Below, piece by piece: positions 1-11,784 of a stretch of 64,000 nt of DNA; positions within the stretch are counted from its first letter, which is position 1, and each line of letters begins with the position of its first letter. A program made the position numbers and the translations under genes. The notes beneath the pieces were generated by a model, which was given only the letters and a program-made list of their open reading frames with translations, did no database searches and had not been told where the DNA came from. Origin of the DNA: Pisolithus tinctorius (Eukaryota > Basidiomycota > Agaricomycetes > Boletales > Pisolithaceae); the NCBI GenBank assembly GCA_024663395.1, contig JANFAH010000042.1, positions 434,001 to 498,000 of the forward strand, written 5' to 3'.

Positions 1-419
1 TGACAGTGCGAAGCAATCAGGTGCCAATGACAAGGGTGGCATGGAGGGCATATGTGTCAACAACAAGGGCCCAGCAGAGGGCATACACATCATCAACAAA
101 GGGGCAATGAAGGGAGGGGGCATTGACGATGAGGGTGTGACAGAGGGAGCGTCGATGATGGGGATGGGATGAAGGGCTGACAAAGAATAAGGGAAAAGAA
201 ATTACAACTGGTTCCAGTATATAAATCCCTCTGTTTGGGAATGTTTTGCTCACTGCACATGTAGTAAAATTTTCAACATGCCTAGGCCCAAGCATGTGCA
301 CATAGATCACGTGCTTCTCATGCTGTCAGTGCCTGTCATTTTCCCACCATCGGCCAAAGCTCATGCACTCATGCAATGCAGTAATACATCCCCCCCACTC
401 TCAGCCTTCCCCCACCTCT

Positions 420-1460
420 ACACCCACATCCATAAAATCACCCTGTGTGTCCTGCATCCTCAATGACATGACTGCAGTCTGCCAGGTAAGTCCTTCCCTG
501 CCCCACTTTTCTTCTTTTACACTAATGTTTGTCCATTTCCACAGCCAGTCCCCCCACATCACTGTGTCCTCAATGACAAAACCACAGCACACCTGGCAAG
601 TCCCCTAAAATCACCCCGCATGTCCTGCATCCTTGATGATGTGACTGCAGTCTGCCAGGTAAGTCCTTCCCTACTCCACTTTTCTTCTTTTACACTAATG
701 TTTGTCCATTTCCACAGCCAGCCCCCCCCACATTGCTGTGTCCTCAATGACACAACCACATCACACCCAGTAAGTCCTCTAAAATCACCCTGCACATCCT
801 GCATCCTCAACAACATGACCACAGTCTGCCAAGTAAGTCCTTCCCTACCCCACTTTTCTTCTTTTACACTAATGTTTGTCCGTTTCCACAGCCAGCCCCC
901 CCTGCGTCACTGTGTCCTCAATGACACAACCACAGCACACCTGGTAAGTCCCCCTCACACCCCCATGTTCATTTCTTTCAGACTAACTGCCCTCCATTTC
1001 CATGGCCAGCACCCACATGTCATTGTGTCCTTGACAACATAACCATAACACACCTGGTAAGTCCCCCCCACCCCCCCATGTTTGTTTCTTTCAGATTAAC
1101 TACCCTCTGTTTCTGCACCCAGCCTCTGTGCATCCAGTAAGTCCCCCTGATTAACTGCCCTCTGTTTCTGCAGCCAGCCCCTGTGCATCTGGTAAGTCCC
1201 CCTCACACCTCCATTTTCATTTCTTTCAGACTAACTGCCCTCTGTTCTGCAGCCAGCACCTGTGCATCATCATGTCCTTGACGACACAACCATAGCACAC
1301 CCAGTAAGTCCCCCCCCACCCCCATCTTTGTTTCTTTCATAATAACTGCCCTCCATTGCCACAGCCAGCCCCCATGTGTTGCTGTGTCCCCACAACACAA
1401 CCATCCAACACATTTTTGACAATGGAAAGACCACTTGCCTAGTAAGTCCCCCCCTTCACT
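420..1460 (+). repeat. Tandem array of intron-like modules
   Basis: Modules of about 173 bp start with GTAAGTCCTTCCC near 485, 659 and 833. Each continues with a pyrimidine tract ending in CATTTCCACAG or TTTCTTTCAG, then an exon-like block containing TGTGTCCTCAATGAC. Shorter relatives with GTAAGTCCCC recur near 943, 1057, 1136, 1191, 1301 and 1440. Every module therefore carries a donor-like and an acceptor-like site. The array lies just upstream of the H3-tail gene and could supply 5' untranslated exons, or it may simply be a minisatellite born from an intron. No coding frame is kept through it, because the exon-like blocks are 51-52 nt. Confidence 0.7.
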
Positions 1461-1686
1461 GTCATTTATTTATGTACTTACATTACCTGCATCATCAACA
1501 GCTCACAGTCCCCCTGCATTGGCAACATCAAGATTGGTAAGCTTCCCCCATCCCTGCCATTTATTTATATACAGATATTACCTGTGTTTTACCCTCTGTA
1601 TTCTTAAATTACCTATGTCCTTGCTGCTGTGCCATCCTTGTCAACATCAATAATCACCTTACATCTCCAGTCCATAGGTGTCCTTG

Positions 1687-3219
1687 ATGGCCAGAACTAA
1701 ACAGACTGCCAAGAAGGTAACTGGGGGCCATGCCCCAAGGCTCAACCTTTTCACCCTCCAGAAGAAAAAGGCACAGACAAAGGTGGCTTCCAAGAGGCCT
1801 GTCAAAAAGATCAAGTTGCAGCCTGGTACAAATTCTGTGAGTGCTTTCCTATCTACTGTACACCATCTTCCATCTACCCCAGCACTGTGTTATGTGTAGG
1901 GATGGTGGAAAGATGTGGATTTGTTAGGAGAGAGGATGTTACAGAGTGGTTTGTGATCTGTGTTTAGTTGTCCCTGTAGAGGATTTGCAGAAGGTGCAAC
2001 AAGACCATGTCAAGTTCAAGTGTGTCTGTTGTCACTGGAAGCAAACCAGAGGTGAACCAAAGCCCTACCTTGTAAGTCCAAACTCCCCAGCCCTCTTCAT
2101 ACTTAAACTGAAACATGTCAAGGCTTTCTACTCCAAAGGGGAACCTGTCCTTCCCAATCCCCCTCACCTGAAAGGTGTCTTTGAGCATGCCACTGCATCC
2201 CAGGTGGCTTCCCTCCCAACAGCACTGGTGCATCTTCACCTGGAGACTCTACAGGTTGGCCAGGCCCAGGTCAACATGCTTAATGACTTTCTCCAGGCCT
2301 ATTTTCCTAACAAAGCCTACTCCTTCTCCAAGTTACCTTTTAACCTGGCCACCCAAGATACCCAGGCTACATACCAAAAGGCAGCAACAAGCCTGGCCAC
2401 CTCCCTCTCCTCTTATCCAAGGGTGGTCCTTTTCCTCACCACTCACAGTGATGAAGACAGGGGTGATCTCTTTGCTGGTTATGATGAGGATAACAACCCC
2501 CATGCATCTCAAGTCTTTCAGGTGAGTGCCATCCCCTCCCTTTGGCTCCCCCAGCTAACCTTGTCCAGGTTCTCCAACTCCTTCTTACCCCCCTTGCTGA
2601 GATTATAGAGGGAGCTGACATGGTGTTCTATGTCTGTGGTTCTGTGGTTACAGAGGCACAGAGCTTCAATGGGGTAAAACAGGCTGCCAAACTGTAAGTT
2701 TCCTCCTTTGATGCTGACTCATCCCTGACACTTGCTAGTTTCAAGCCAAGGTCCATCCTCCTCTTTGATGCTCCAAGGCTCCAAATCCCTACAACAGCAC
2801 CCTACCTCCAGAGTCTCCTGGACAAAACTGTGATTGAAGGTTTTCATGTCAGAAATGCAGTGAAGGATGCTTTGTGGGACTGTGCCAAACTTGGGAGGCA
2901 CTCAAACATCATTTTGATTGTTTGGCAGGAAGAAAAGCTGGAGGTAGAAAAGTATATCTGGACTGACAAGCATCTCAGACCCTGGGGTCATCAGTTGCCA
3001 GTTGCATGTCCTCAATGTGCAACCATGCAGAAGTGGCATTGGGGGTCAGCAGGGGAATTTATTTCTTATGAGTGTTGCTATGCTGACTGTGGAAAGGGAA
3101 AAGGGCCTGATGGCTCTTCCCTCCCAGCAAAGACATTCACTTTCTCCATCCCTGAAAATTCCATTCACCTTACACAGGGAAAAAGAGGAACATCTTCATG
3201 GCTACAAGTGAAGATGTAA
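1687..3219 (+). CDS. Protein with histone H3-like N-terminal tail
   Basis: I join five exons: 1687-1836, 1928-2071, 2123-2521, 2569-2693 and 2739-3219. They give 432 codons plus stop with every phase matching. The protein starts M-ARTKQTAKKVTGGHAPR; 14 of the first 17 residues after Met equal histone H3, and a VKK...PGT stretch near residue 45 matches H3 35-45. No histone fold follows. Exon 2 holds a cysteine-rich part (CYRVVCDLC, then CVCCHW) suited to zinc binding. The middle has FLTTHSDEDRGDLF and VFYVCGSVV, a His/Cys pair faintly like caspase/CHAT proteases (inference only). The C-terminus has a CPQC...CCYADC zinc-ribbon-like pair. I recall similar uncharacterised mushroom proteins but cannot verify this. 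Met before Ala should be removed, exposing Ala1 as in H3. Function is unknown; mimicry of H3 to attract chromatin proteins is inference. Confidence 0.75.
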
Positions 3220-3681
3220 ATACTTAGAAATCCTTGTAAATACCTATGCAATCTTGGTGACTCTAGTCATACCCATAACATTAAGACTATTTCAACAGTT
3301 TGGAAAGATATGTATTACATGTTATGAAACAATGTTGCCAATAACATTTCTAAAATATAACTACTAGCTAGCACCACCTGAGATGGATGTCATGCCATGG
3401 TGAGCATAATGGAGGTTCAGTTTTGAGACCAGTATGCCCATCACCCAGCCATGCCATCTATGACACCTCCAAAGGGGTGAGTCCACAGGGCAGTGTGGTC
3501 AGCTGATCTAACTTTCAATGGGTGGTTCCACCAGTGAGGTCAGCTGAATCCCACTTCCAGGGGGTGGTTACATCCCATGGTGACATCCACTGATCCTTTC
3601 AGGGGGTAGGACTATCCCCTAGTTTGGTCAGCCAACTCCACCCTCAGGGGGTGAGATCACCCACCAATGCTGTGGGCCAAT
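3220..3681. other. Non-coding stretch after the H3-tail gene
   Basis: Contains the presumed 3' untranslated region and, from about 3440, diverged single copies of the CACTTTCAGGGGGT motif that leads into the minisatellite. I see no gene here. Confidence 0.5.
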
Positions 3682-4450
3682 CCCACTTTCAGGAGGTAAT
3701 GCCCTACAGTGGTGCATTGGCCAATCCCACTTTCAGGGGGTATGACCATCCAGTGGTGCATCGGCTGATCCCACTTTCAGGGGGTATGACCATCCAGTGG
3801 TGCATTGGCCAGTCCCACTCTCAGGGGGTAACACCCTACAGTTGTGCATCAGCTGATCCCACTTTCAGGGTGTATGACCATCCAGTGGTGCATCAGCCAA
3901 TACCACTCTCAGGGGTTAACACCCTACAGTGGTGCATCAGCCAATCCCACTTTCAGGGGGTCACACCCTACAGTGGTGCATTGGCTGATCCCACTTTCAG
4001 GGGGTCACACCCTACAGTGGTGCATCAGCCAGTCCCACTTTCAGGGGGTAGCACCCTACAGTGGTGCATCAGCCAGTCCCACTTTCAGGGGGTAGCACCC
4101 TACAGTGGTGCATCAGCTGATCCCACTTTCAGGGGGTATGACCATCCAGGGGGTGCATTGGCTGCTCCCACTTTCAGGGGGTAACACCCTACAGTGGTGC
4201 ATCAGCCGCTCCCACTTTCAGGGGGGTAACACCCTACAGTGGTGCATTGGCCAATCCCACTTTCAGGGGGTAACACCCTACAGTGGTGCATCAGCCCATC
4301 CCACTTTCAGGGGGTCACACCCTACAGTGGTGCATCAGCCCATCCCACTTTCAGGGGGTCACACCCTACAGTGGTGCATCAGCCCATCCCACTTTCAGGG
4401 GGTCACACCTTGCAGTGGTGCATCAGCCAATCCCACTTTCAGGGGGTAGG
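3682..4450 (+). repeat. 44-bp minisatellite, about 18 units
   Basis: A 44-bp unit with the core CCCACTTTCAGGGGGT followed by ACACCCTACAGTGGTGCATC repeats about 18 times. Units alternate between ACCCTACAG and GACCATCCAG variants. Because 44 is not a multiple of 3, all three frames stay open over long stretches. The resulting ORFs are products of the repeat, not genes. Diverged units extend to about 4640. Confidence 0.9.
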
Positions 4451-4779
4451 ACCCTCCAAGAGTGAGGTTGGCCAATGACATTCTCAGGGGATGGTACCAT
4501 TCACCAGTGATGTCAGCTGATGCCACTTTCATGGGGTGGGGGTGACCTTGGCTGAACCTTCTTTCACATGTCAGCCTACCCACCCTCAGGGCCCAGCAGC
4601 TGACATCAGTTAGTCCCACTTTCAGGCTGAAATGTACATGTCAGATGTCCCACTTTCAGGACTACACATGACTGAAGGGTCTGGGGCAATGAGGACTACT
4701 TTCAATGATTCAAACAAGTACAAAACTCATTCAAACTACCAACCCAGTACCAACACTGAAGATACTTATGCCTGCTAGC

Positions 4780-7700
4780 TAGTAGCAGTGTGCGTCAGCA
4801 TCACGTATTTAAATGAGGGAGCACTGGAGTAGGGTTCATTACATTTATCTTTTTGGAGTGAGGTCCTGTAATCTGTGTCAATATCAACCCGTCCTTCGTT
4901 GCAGAAAGGAAGGAATTGTCTCAGACAAGATTACATCCTCTACAAACTCCTGAAACTGAATGTAAGCATTCACTCTGAAGTCGTTGAGGCCACCCTTATA
5001 TACGCTGAAGTACCACATTCATAACAGACTGACCATCTTGTTGCTGTGCTGACACTTAACTTTACTTAAGCTGAGGCAACCACGAAATTCGACCACTTAC
5101 TTAGGGCGCACAGAAGCTGAACGAAGATAGAAGATATATCTCCAGATAGTTCTGCCAGCGTCGTCCATCGATCAATTGCAAATCAAGATCTGCACACATG
5201 GAAAGCTCAGTGACCCTGCTGGGAGATATCCCAGCGTCCGCGTGCTATCCAGATACCAGGGTCGAAAGGAAAAACATATCCAGCGGGTACGATGGCACTT
5301 GCGATCTGATAATAATCCTATGACAGAAACAGCGGTTCTCTGTCCAGAATCAACTCCTTCAAGTCGGTTGTAACCGATGAAGTGGGGTCGAGATGGAGAA
5401 GTCTCGGTGTTTGACCGACAGCAAACATGGAGCGCTATCGCACGAGTGGCTCCAATGATTGCCGTTATTGTATCATCACCCCGCACAAATTCCGTATTTC
5501 ACCGTTCTATCCATTGTTCGGTTTCGTGCTTTGGTCATCCAAGAATTGGATAGGGATGTGATCAGTGCGTTGGGGGTGCGGGACACACAAGTCACAACCC
5601 CATGGTTCCAGGCAGAGATGTACACAGCCAGGTAGCAACCATTCTTACAGAAAATTCCTGCATGTCTCTTGATTAATACTGACGAGCGTGGCGGATTTAC
5701 TAATCAATTATATTGTCATGTGTAACTAGACTCCAGCTAATGAAACAGGCATTGTGCGACACTCTCCCAGCGGTCGGATCACTTAATGGCTGGAAGGCTT
5801 CCATGTCGTTCTGATGTTCCATACCAAAGGTCGTGTGGACCTCCGCAGTGGGGAATAAACCCATTTTGAGGAGGTCGAGAACCACGCATGAAAGACAAGC
5901 TGGGGTAATGATCTGGAAAAACACAGGGTTTGTGCTGTGCTGTGATTTTGTCTAGCGCAGTGGATATTGGCTGCTGTGATTTCCAAAAGGACCTACCATG
6001 GGCTGTAGCCAAAGGGCTTTTGTCGAATAGAGAGGGGTAACTTGATGACCTTTAATCTCCTTTAATGAACCAGGGAAGCTACTGATTTATAGCGACTTGT
6101 GCGATGAGTTATGTCGATTTCGGTAACCAATCACAACACAGAACAGATAAATTGCTTTCTTCCACTCCATTGTCTTGCCCCCAGTCGATTTCGACCTCAG
6201 ATGCCAGTTATTACGTTGTGGAGTGCACAACTACCATATGCCATGGGTGCATGCGTGATGGTTAAGACTCAACGTCTGGGCCAGGCATCGTAGGTTCCCG
6301 TTGCTGGTCAAAACAACCAGGGGGTTGTATTTGCAGGTCCTGAAGTCATGGCAGAGGCATGATCGAGAACGGCGTTGAATCAATGATTCCCCCGGAGGCG
6401 CTATCGTCACACTGAAACATAGTAAAAACTGGTTAGTACGGAAGTTTTACGTCACAGTGGTGCTGGTGATTTCAACGGGGACTCCGAGGCAATACTGCAC
6501 GCTTGCACATACAACTGCAAACAACCCCCAGAAAGCAAATTGAATGCGACTGAAAGCAACGACATGGTGAGAGGTTACAGATCCCAGACGATGGGGACAA
6601 GAGCCTCCGGGGTGACTTCCCACATTGCCATTCGGAAGCACGAGAGCATGAACCCTCTGCTTTCGATTGAAAAATGAGGCACGTGTTTTTTCCCTTCCTT
6701 CTGTGGTGGCGAGTCAGTTGTTGAAAGAAGCCAATTCTGATCTTCGGTGGCTGTAGCTGGTGCAATTCCAAGGCACTTCTCCAGCTCTAGCGCTACATGG
6801 AATTCGTTTCTGTCCCACTCATCGCACGGACCGCTTGCACTGTCTTTGACTAATTAACTAAGATTTTCCCGGTACGTACCGAGAACCCAGTGTAAATTCT
6901 GAAGTTGTCTACCACTGAATGTAACTTGTCCGCCTAGCATATTTTTCACCCAGGAACAGATCGTGCACGCCGGTGTTTACGTTGTTCCTCTCACGTTTTC
7001 CAGCGGCTGTTTGGCAGAATAAGCATCTACTTTGATCCGCCGTTGAGCACGGTGGCCCCGATGAGCTGGACAGCTAAGGGTCATGGGATTGTAATTAACA
7101 CCGTCACGCCATAATTACTCTGCGATCTCACCCCCCAAAAAGAAGGTTCCAAGGAGGCCGGATACTAAAATGCACAAGTGCCGCTGTTTTTCCGTATCAC
7201 AACGATGGCGACTACTTCGGGCATCTCACGTCTCTCCCCGGAATCTTATTTTCCGTGCACGCTGTCTTTATCCTATTCCTCCGCTGGCACCGAAATTTTC
7301 TCAGTTTCGAATGCTGCGTGACCAGTCGCCGCGGCCCCATTCTGCAACGATTTGCAGCAAATGTCTTTGAAATGCTACGCACGTTGGCACAGCATACTGC
7401 AAGCCTATCATTGGATCTTCAGTATATGGTTATATCACTCACCGAACTTTATAATTTCCGGTCCTTTTTCACGCCCGATCAGACAAACCTGAGAGAGGGA
7501 AGGCGGCGGGGAGGCCATACGGCACAGGGCTGCCGTACCATCGGCTTCCGTATCTAAATCAAATCAGACGGGTGTTGCCAAGTGCAGTGATTGTGTATCA
7601 TGGTCTACTTGACAAAGTTCTGGAACCACTCCTTTGCATCAGATAGATCCCGGGAAGTTCTACTAGAAACATTCCTTAAAGTTCTTGCAGTTTGGAGTCC

Positions 7701-9088
7701 TGGTTTTCGTCAAAATTCCGTGTGTGTGTACAGGCTCATTAAAACCTTCTTCTGTGAAACCTAATGCTAAGACTGTATTACAGGACGGTATGGCCTTGTG
7801 AATGGTGGTCGGCCGTGAATCTTCTGTTGGACCACAATATGGTGCCAGGTCGACAAACGGGTCGTTCTGAATTACACACACTTCACGTATCGTCAATTCC
7901 ATCTGTTGTTGCACCTCAGAAAGCCGCATTGTCCGAGGAGCAAGCAAGGTTTGTGCTGCCGCCAGCCGAGCTCGTCGGTTGAAACGCTCCGACGGCGTTT
8001 TTGAACTCCTTGATGGTGATGCGTGGCGGCGGAGTAGTGCACAAACCTCCCTCTACCCCCACCTGTGGCCTCGAATATGTGACTGCGGGATGCTCCGAGA
8101 CCAGATAACGTATCCCTCCACCGCTTGCTTCCATTTACTTAGTTCAAAATCGAATAATCTCCGCTGCGCCATATCTATCTTCTCGAACTTGGCGGGGCCC
8201 CTCAAGGCGACCTGTCTCCCATCATTTATATTGCACAACACAAATAGGGGCACTCACGTGAATCCAGTGGTCGTCCCCACTACATAATGCGATTGATTCC
8301 GAAGCATGTCAAGTTTCCTAGGCGAAAAAAAATGCTGTGCGCAACGCAAGCTACACCTCACCGCAGAGAAGCTCTCATTGTGTCCTCGGAAACTCTGCAA
8401 CCGACTTCAAAGGCCGATGTCAAAAATCACTGCCGTGGGTCTATATTCACCGCGACACAGCGCGATCGTTCGTGTACCCATGAGCCATTCAACAGGTGGT
8501 GCATTACTGGACACGTGGCATAAACTGGAGGCGTTTTTCCAATCCGCCGACACGAGAGGAGGGATCTGGAGCGATTACTCACCATCGGTTTATCCACAGG
8601 AGGCGACCAGCATCAATATTGATGTTAAGTATTCCTGTTACCCGGCCCGATCCAAGGGTTTCAGGGTCTTTCTAGTAATTGGCAGTTCCCCTAAAAAGGC
8701 ACCAGCTAAGAGCAAAAGCACAATTGCTGTAATCATTTAGCCATAATGCGGTCTGATAAGCAGACTCTATTTTGTCGTCGATCCGTTAGATCCGGCCTTC
8801 TGCTCCGCCGCCTATGCCTCAGCTATGCCTTGCGTACCAATGGTTCCCCTGAAACTCAGACAATCCATGGCTTCATGAGACGCAGGTCCACTGCCTTCAC
8901 AGAAGCACCTTCTTGTTTTCCCCCGCACAACCTTAAAAAGGTTCAAAATGTGGACTCCATCCTTCGTGCTCTCGCTCGCTCCCCCCTTCAAGTGTAAGCC
9001 ACTTCCACTCTTCCATCGCTGTCACCCAGTGAAAAAAGATACACAAAACAAACGACCCAAGGCTTCCTCTGTACCAGACTTACTCTGA
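4780..9088. other. No supportable gene
   Basis: Base composition changes near 4780, where CpG becomes common again. ORFs up to 144 codons occur on both strands, for example 8306-8740 (+) and 7663-7947 (-). None shows a recognisable motif, a convincing exon chain or a second copy in the window. Some may be diverged host sequence or old transposon remains. Confidence 0.4.
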
Positions 9089-10361
9089 ATGTCGGGCGCA
9101 TCGGCGCCGCTACGCTTTCGGAAGGTGGACCCGCCTCAGGATGCCGAGTCAGAGCAGGCTGGGTATGGTGCGGCACTCAGTTTTGGCCCCCTCGACGACG
9201 ACAAACCTGAACGGACCATGTTAGTGTCATTCATATATCGAGTGCTCGCGACTCACCTCCTTTCTCTACTTCAGGAGTAGGAATAGTTGCTCTGCCGCGT
9301 CCAAAGCTCGCAAACCGTCCACGACCACCTGGACGGGTACGGTGGACGACATTCCGGTTAGGAACAACTGCCACCCTTTTATTCATACACCACCTCATGA
9401 CTACCGGGCCGCGTGCTACCGTGCCTCTAATCATGCCGCATACTCCGATATTTTGTTTTTATCACCTCCTGTCACTAGTCAATCGTCACACCACACGAGG
9501 AGACACTCGTTAGGATACTCACAAGGCGTTCAAACGTTTGGGGAGCTTCCATTCGCCCACCATGCCTCTGCTGGACCTGCCATAGGCCTGGTATCCACAT
9601 TCCCCCTTCGTGGTCACGCTTCACTCCAATTTAATGGCCAGGCAGAGAATCACGAGGGAACGAGCTGGAGCGATCGCGCGTCAGGGCAGACGATTGACTC
9701 ACAGTTATCGTGGTCATCGTCATCAAATCCGGTTATGGGTAGCGAGAACATCCGAAGGTCCAAGGATCTTTCGATTATTCGCAGTTTCTGTGTAGAGGCC
9801 ACCATGAATACAACTGCAGCACACGTCTTCCACGATTCCGCTATAGGCATGACCTCTGGCGGCATAGATGACTATGGAGGGATACATCCAGTCTCTGACC
9901 CAAGCATCGACTCAAACTTACCATCGCTCTCAATCTCAGATGGAGCTCCATCGCCCGACGAGCCGCATACGTTCAAAGGCTTATACGACGCTCGCGGCGG
10001 GAGCTCTGCAAAACCTCCGGGGCCAGCTCTAGCGGCGGACCATCCTTATGAGAGGACGACCAATGTACATCAACTTCGCGATCGTACCATTGCCTGCGGT
10101 TGGATTAATCCCGATGGAATGGTTTGCAATAAACCAATTGATTACCACTGCGAAGGCCATTTTGCCACTGCGCACGGCATCACGAAATTGCCATCGGTTG
10201 TCAAAATCGAGTGCCGTTGGTGTACTGCAAGTGCGCGGAAAGAGGTGAAACGGAAAGGTTTCATCCGGCATGTAAGGGAAGCGCATATGAAGTACCAGCG
10301 CACAGAGAAGAGAGGGGTTCGCGCACCTTGGAAAGGAAGAAGACGAAGAAGCCACCAGTGA
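9089..10361 (+). CDS. Zinc-finger protein X, unit 1 (intact copy)
   Basis: Exons 9089-9219 and 9275-10361 join in frame to 405 codons. The ATG follows directly on an in-frame TGA. The body is Ser/His/Pro-rich and low in complexity. It shares with paralogue Y a stretch around GELPFAHHASAGPAIGL. The C-terminus has two C2H2-like fingers: C-x9-C-x10-H-x4-H starting CGWINPDGMVC, then C-x2-C-x15-H-x4-H starting CRWC and ending RHVREAH. A basic tail (WKGRRRR) follows. This suggests a nuclear nucleic-acid-binding protein, but target and role are unknown. It is the only undamaged X copy; the unit 2 and unit 3 copies are broken. Earlier 5' exons, as found in Y and Z, are not excluded. Confidence 0.65.
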
Positions 10362-10564
10362 CCATATTGGGTGAATTTCCCTCAGTTGGATAGGGGTAGT
10401 AAAGCCCCACATGGACGTCGTGTACCGATGGATGTTTTGTACCTTGTACCGTTCGATTCGGCGTTTGATCCCAACGGACTTGTCATGTGTAGCAGTAGTG
10501 GAGAATGGAGAGTATCCTCCGACAGCATTGATCAAACTTCCACATCATGATGAAATCGAACGGG

Positions 10565-11450
10565 TCTACACGTGCTCAGCAATCGGCGTCAATCAGTGAT
10601 AACAATCCCAGCGTAGTGCAATGGGCGGGAAGGTGAGGTTGGAAAACAGTGACATACTCAATCGGAACTGGTGTCCGCGACACTTCTAACGATGCAGAAA
10701 TCAGGAGACCGGATTTAATCACTCACGAATTCCAGGTATTATTCGTGTTTCTCGGTACATGACAGAGGATCCGGAACGTTGAAGTAATGGGAGAGAGCCT
10801 CCGAGCAATGAACTGAGCTCGGGGGAAGTTATAGGCTAAAGTGTCTTCGTCTGTCTGACTAAGCACTATGTGGCTGTTCCCTACCTCCTGTCCCCGCTAA
10901 GCATTGAACCAACACGAAATTCAGCAGCTTGGATAGAATGTATTTCAAATTTGAAGAAGAGGTTTCCGCTGGTGCTGACCGAAAAGAGGATGAAGATATG
11001 GACTAGCATATGACCCACGGGCTACGAGACAGTTCAACCTGGCCTGTTGGGGACATACACGAGCTGAAAGATACAATGGCCCGATAGTCGAGACCTCGTC
11101 CAAAGGCACATCTCAGACTTGCCTGCGCTACACCGCGGTGACGGTCACTTTCCAAGTCAGGAGAATAACCAGTCAATGAAATAAAACGAACGGACATGTC
11201 GCGTCGGAGGCTTGATTCGTCGAACTCACTTGAGACAGAACATGCGACCCACAGCTGAACAGACAAGTGTATAATGTTGGTGTCTGTACTCCCCCCCAAA
11301 AAAGCTCGTGCCGCCGCCAAACCTCAAGACTATTCAGACGTTGGAGACATTCCGTCTGCAAGGCGCGACTTGCCGGGATCCTTAAAATTACTTACCCTGC
11401 GAGGGCTACTCACCTGACTTTCGAGGCTTCAAGAAGTGAACATTTGAACG
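10565..11450 (-). pseudogene. Candidate minus-strand gene copy, unit 1 (decayed)
   Basis: On the minus strand, splice-like sites recur at matching places in all three units (here 10565-11450; 22490-23250; 52100-52920). One block ends in TTC before GTGAGTGATT, and another holds the exon-like LQHRIK-type stretch. In this copy a TAA interrupts the exon that is open in unit 3, and a short deletion removes part of the LQHRIK exon. I do not recognise the product. The pattern supports a former multi-exon host gene transcribed away from PRODH, but the model is incomplete. Confidence 0.3.
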
Positions 11451-11784
11451 TCCAACCGGTGTCTCCCCGGGCCGTGCAACAGTTGAGGCAGTGACTAAAA
11501 CTACGTATTACGTAATGGAAGGAATGGGCAATTGAAGTCCAAAGCAGCCTACATACTGTAGGCATCGTACGTATCGCTGTGTGGAAGACTCCTGGTAGTC
11601 ATTTTTATAGTGGGTCAAATCAAAGACCGTGAAAATTGCTTGCGTATCCAGTGAAGCACGCAACCGTTTGGGACTGCTATGCATGCACCACTGCTGAGTG
11701 CTGGGCCTTGTTTCCGGAAGTTCGGATCCCAGCATATTTGAAGGTACGCCGCATTCCATTCCTTCATACCCATACCCACCACTA

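Noticed and set aside
3624..4478. Several long overlapping + ORFs (up to 186 codons)
   Set aside because: All are readings of the 44-bp minisatellite in different frames, with the same repeated peptide. There is no gene-like context.
8306..8740. 144-codon + ORF upstream of gene X
   Set aside because: No motif, overlapping ORFs on the other strand, no conserved copy in units 2 or 3, and length within chance range.
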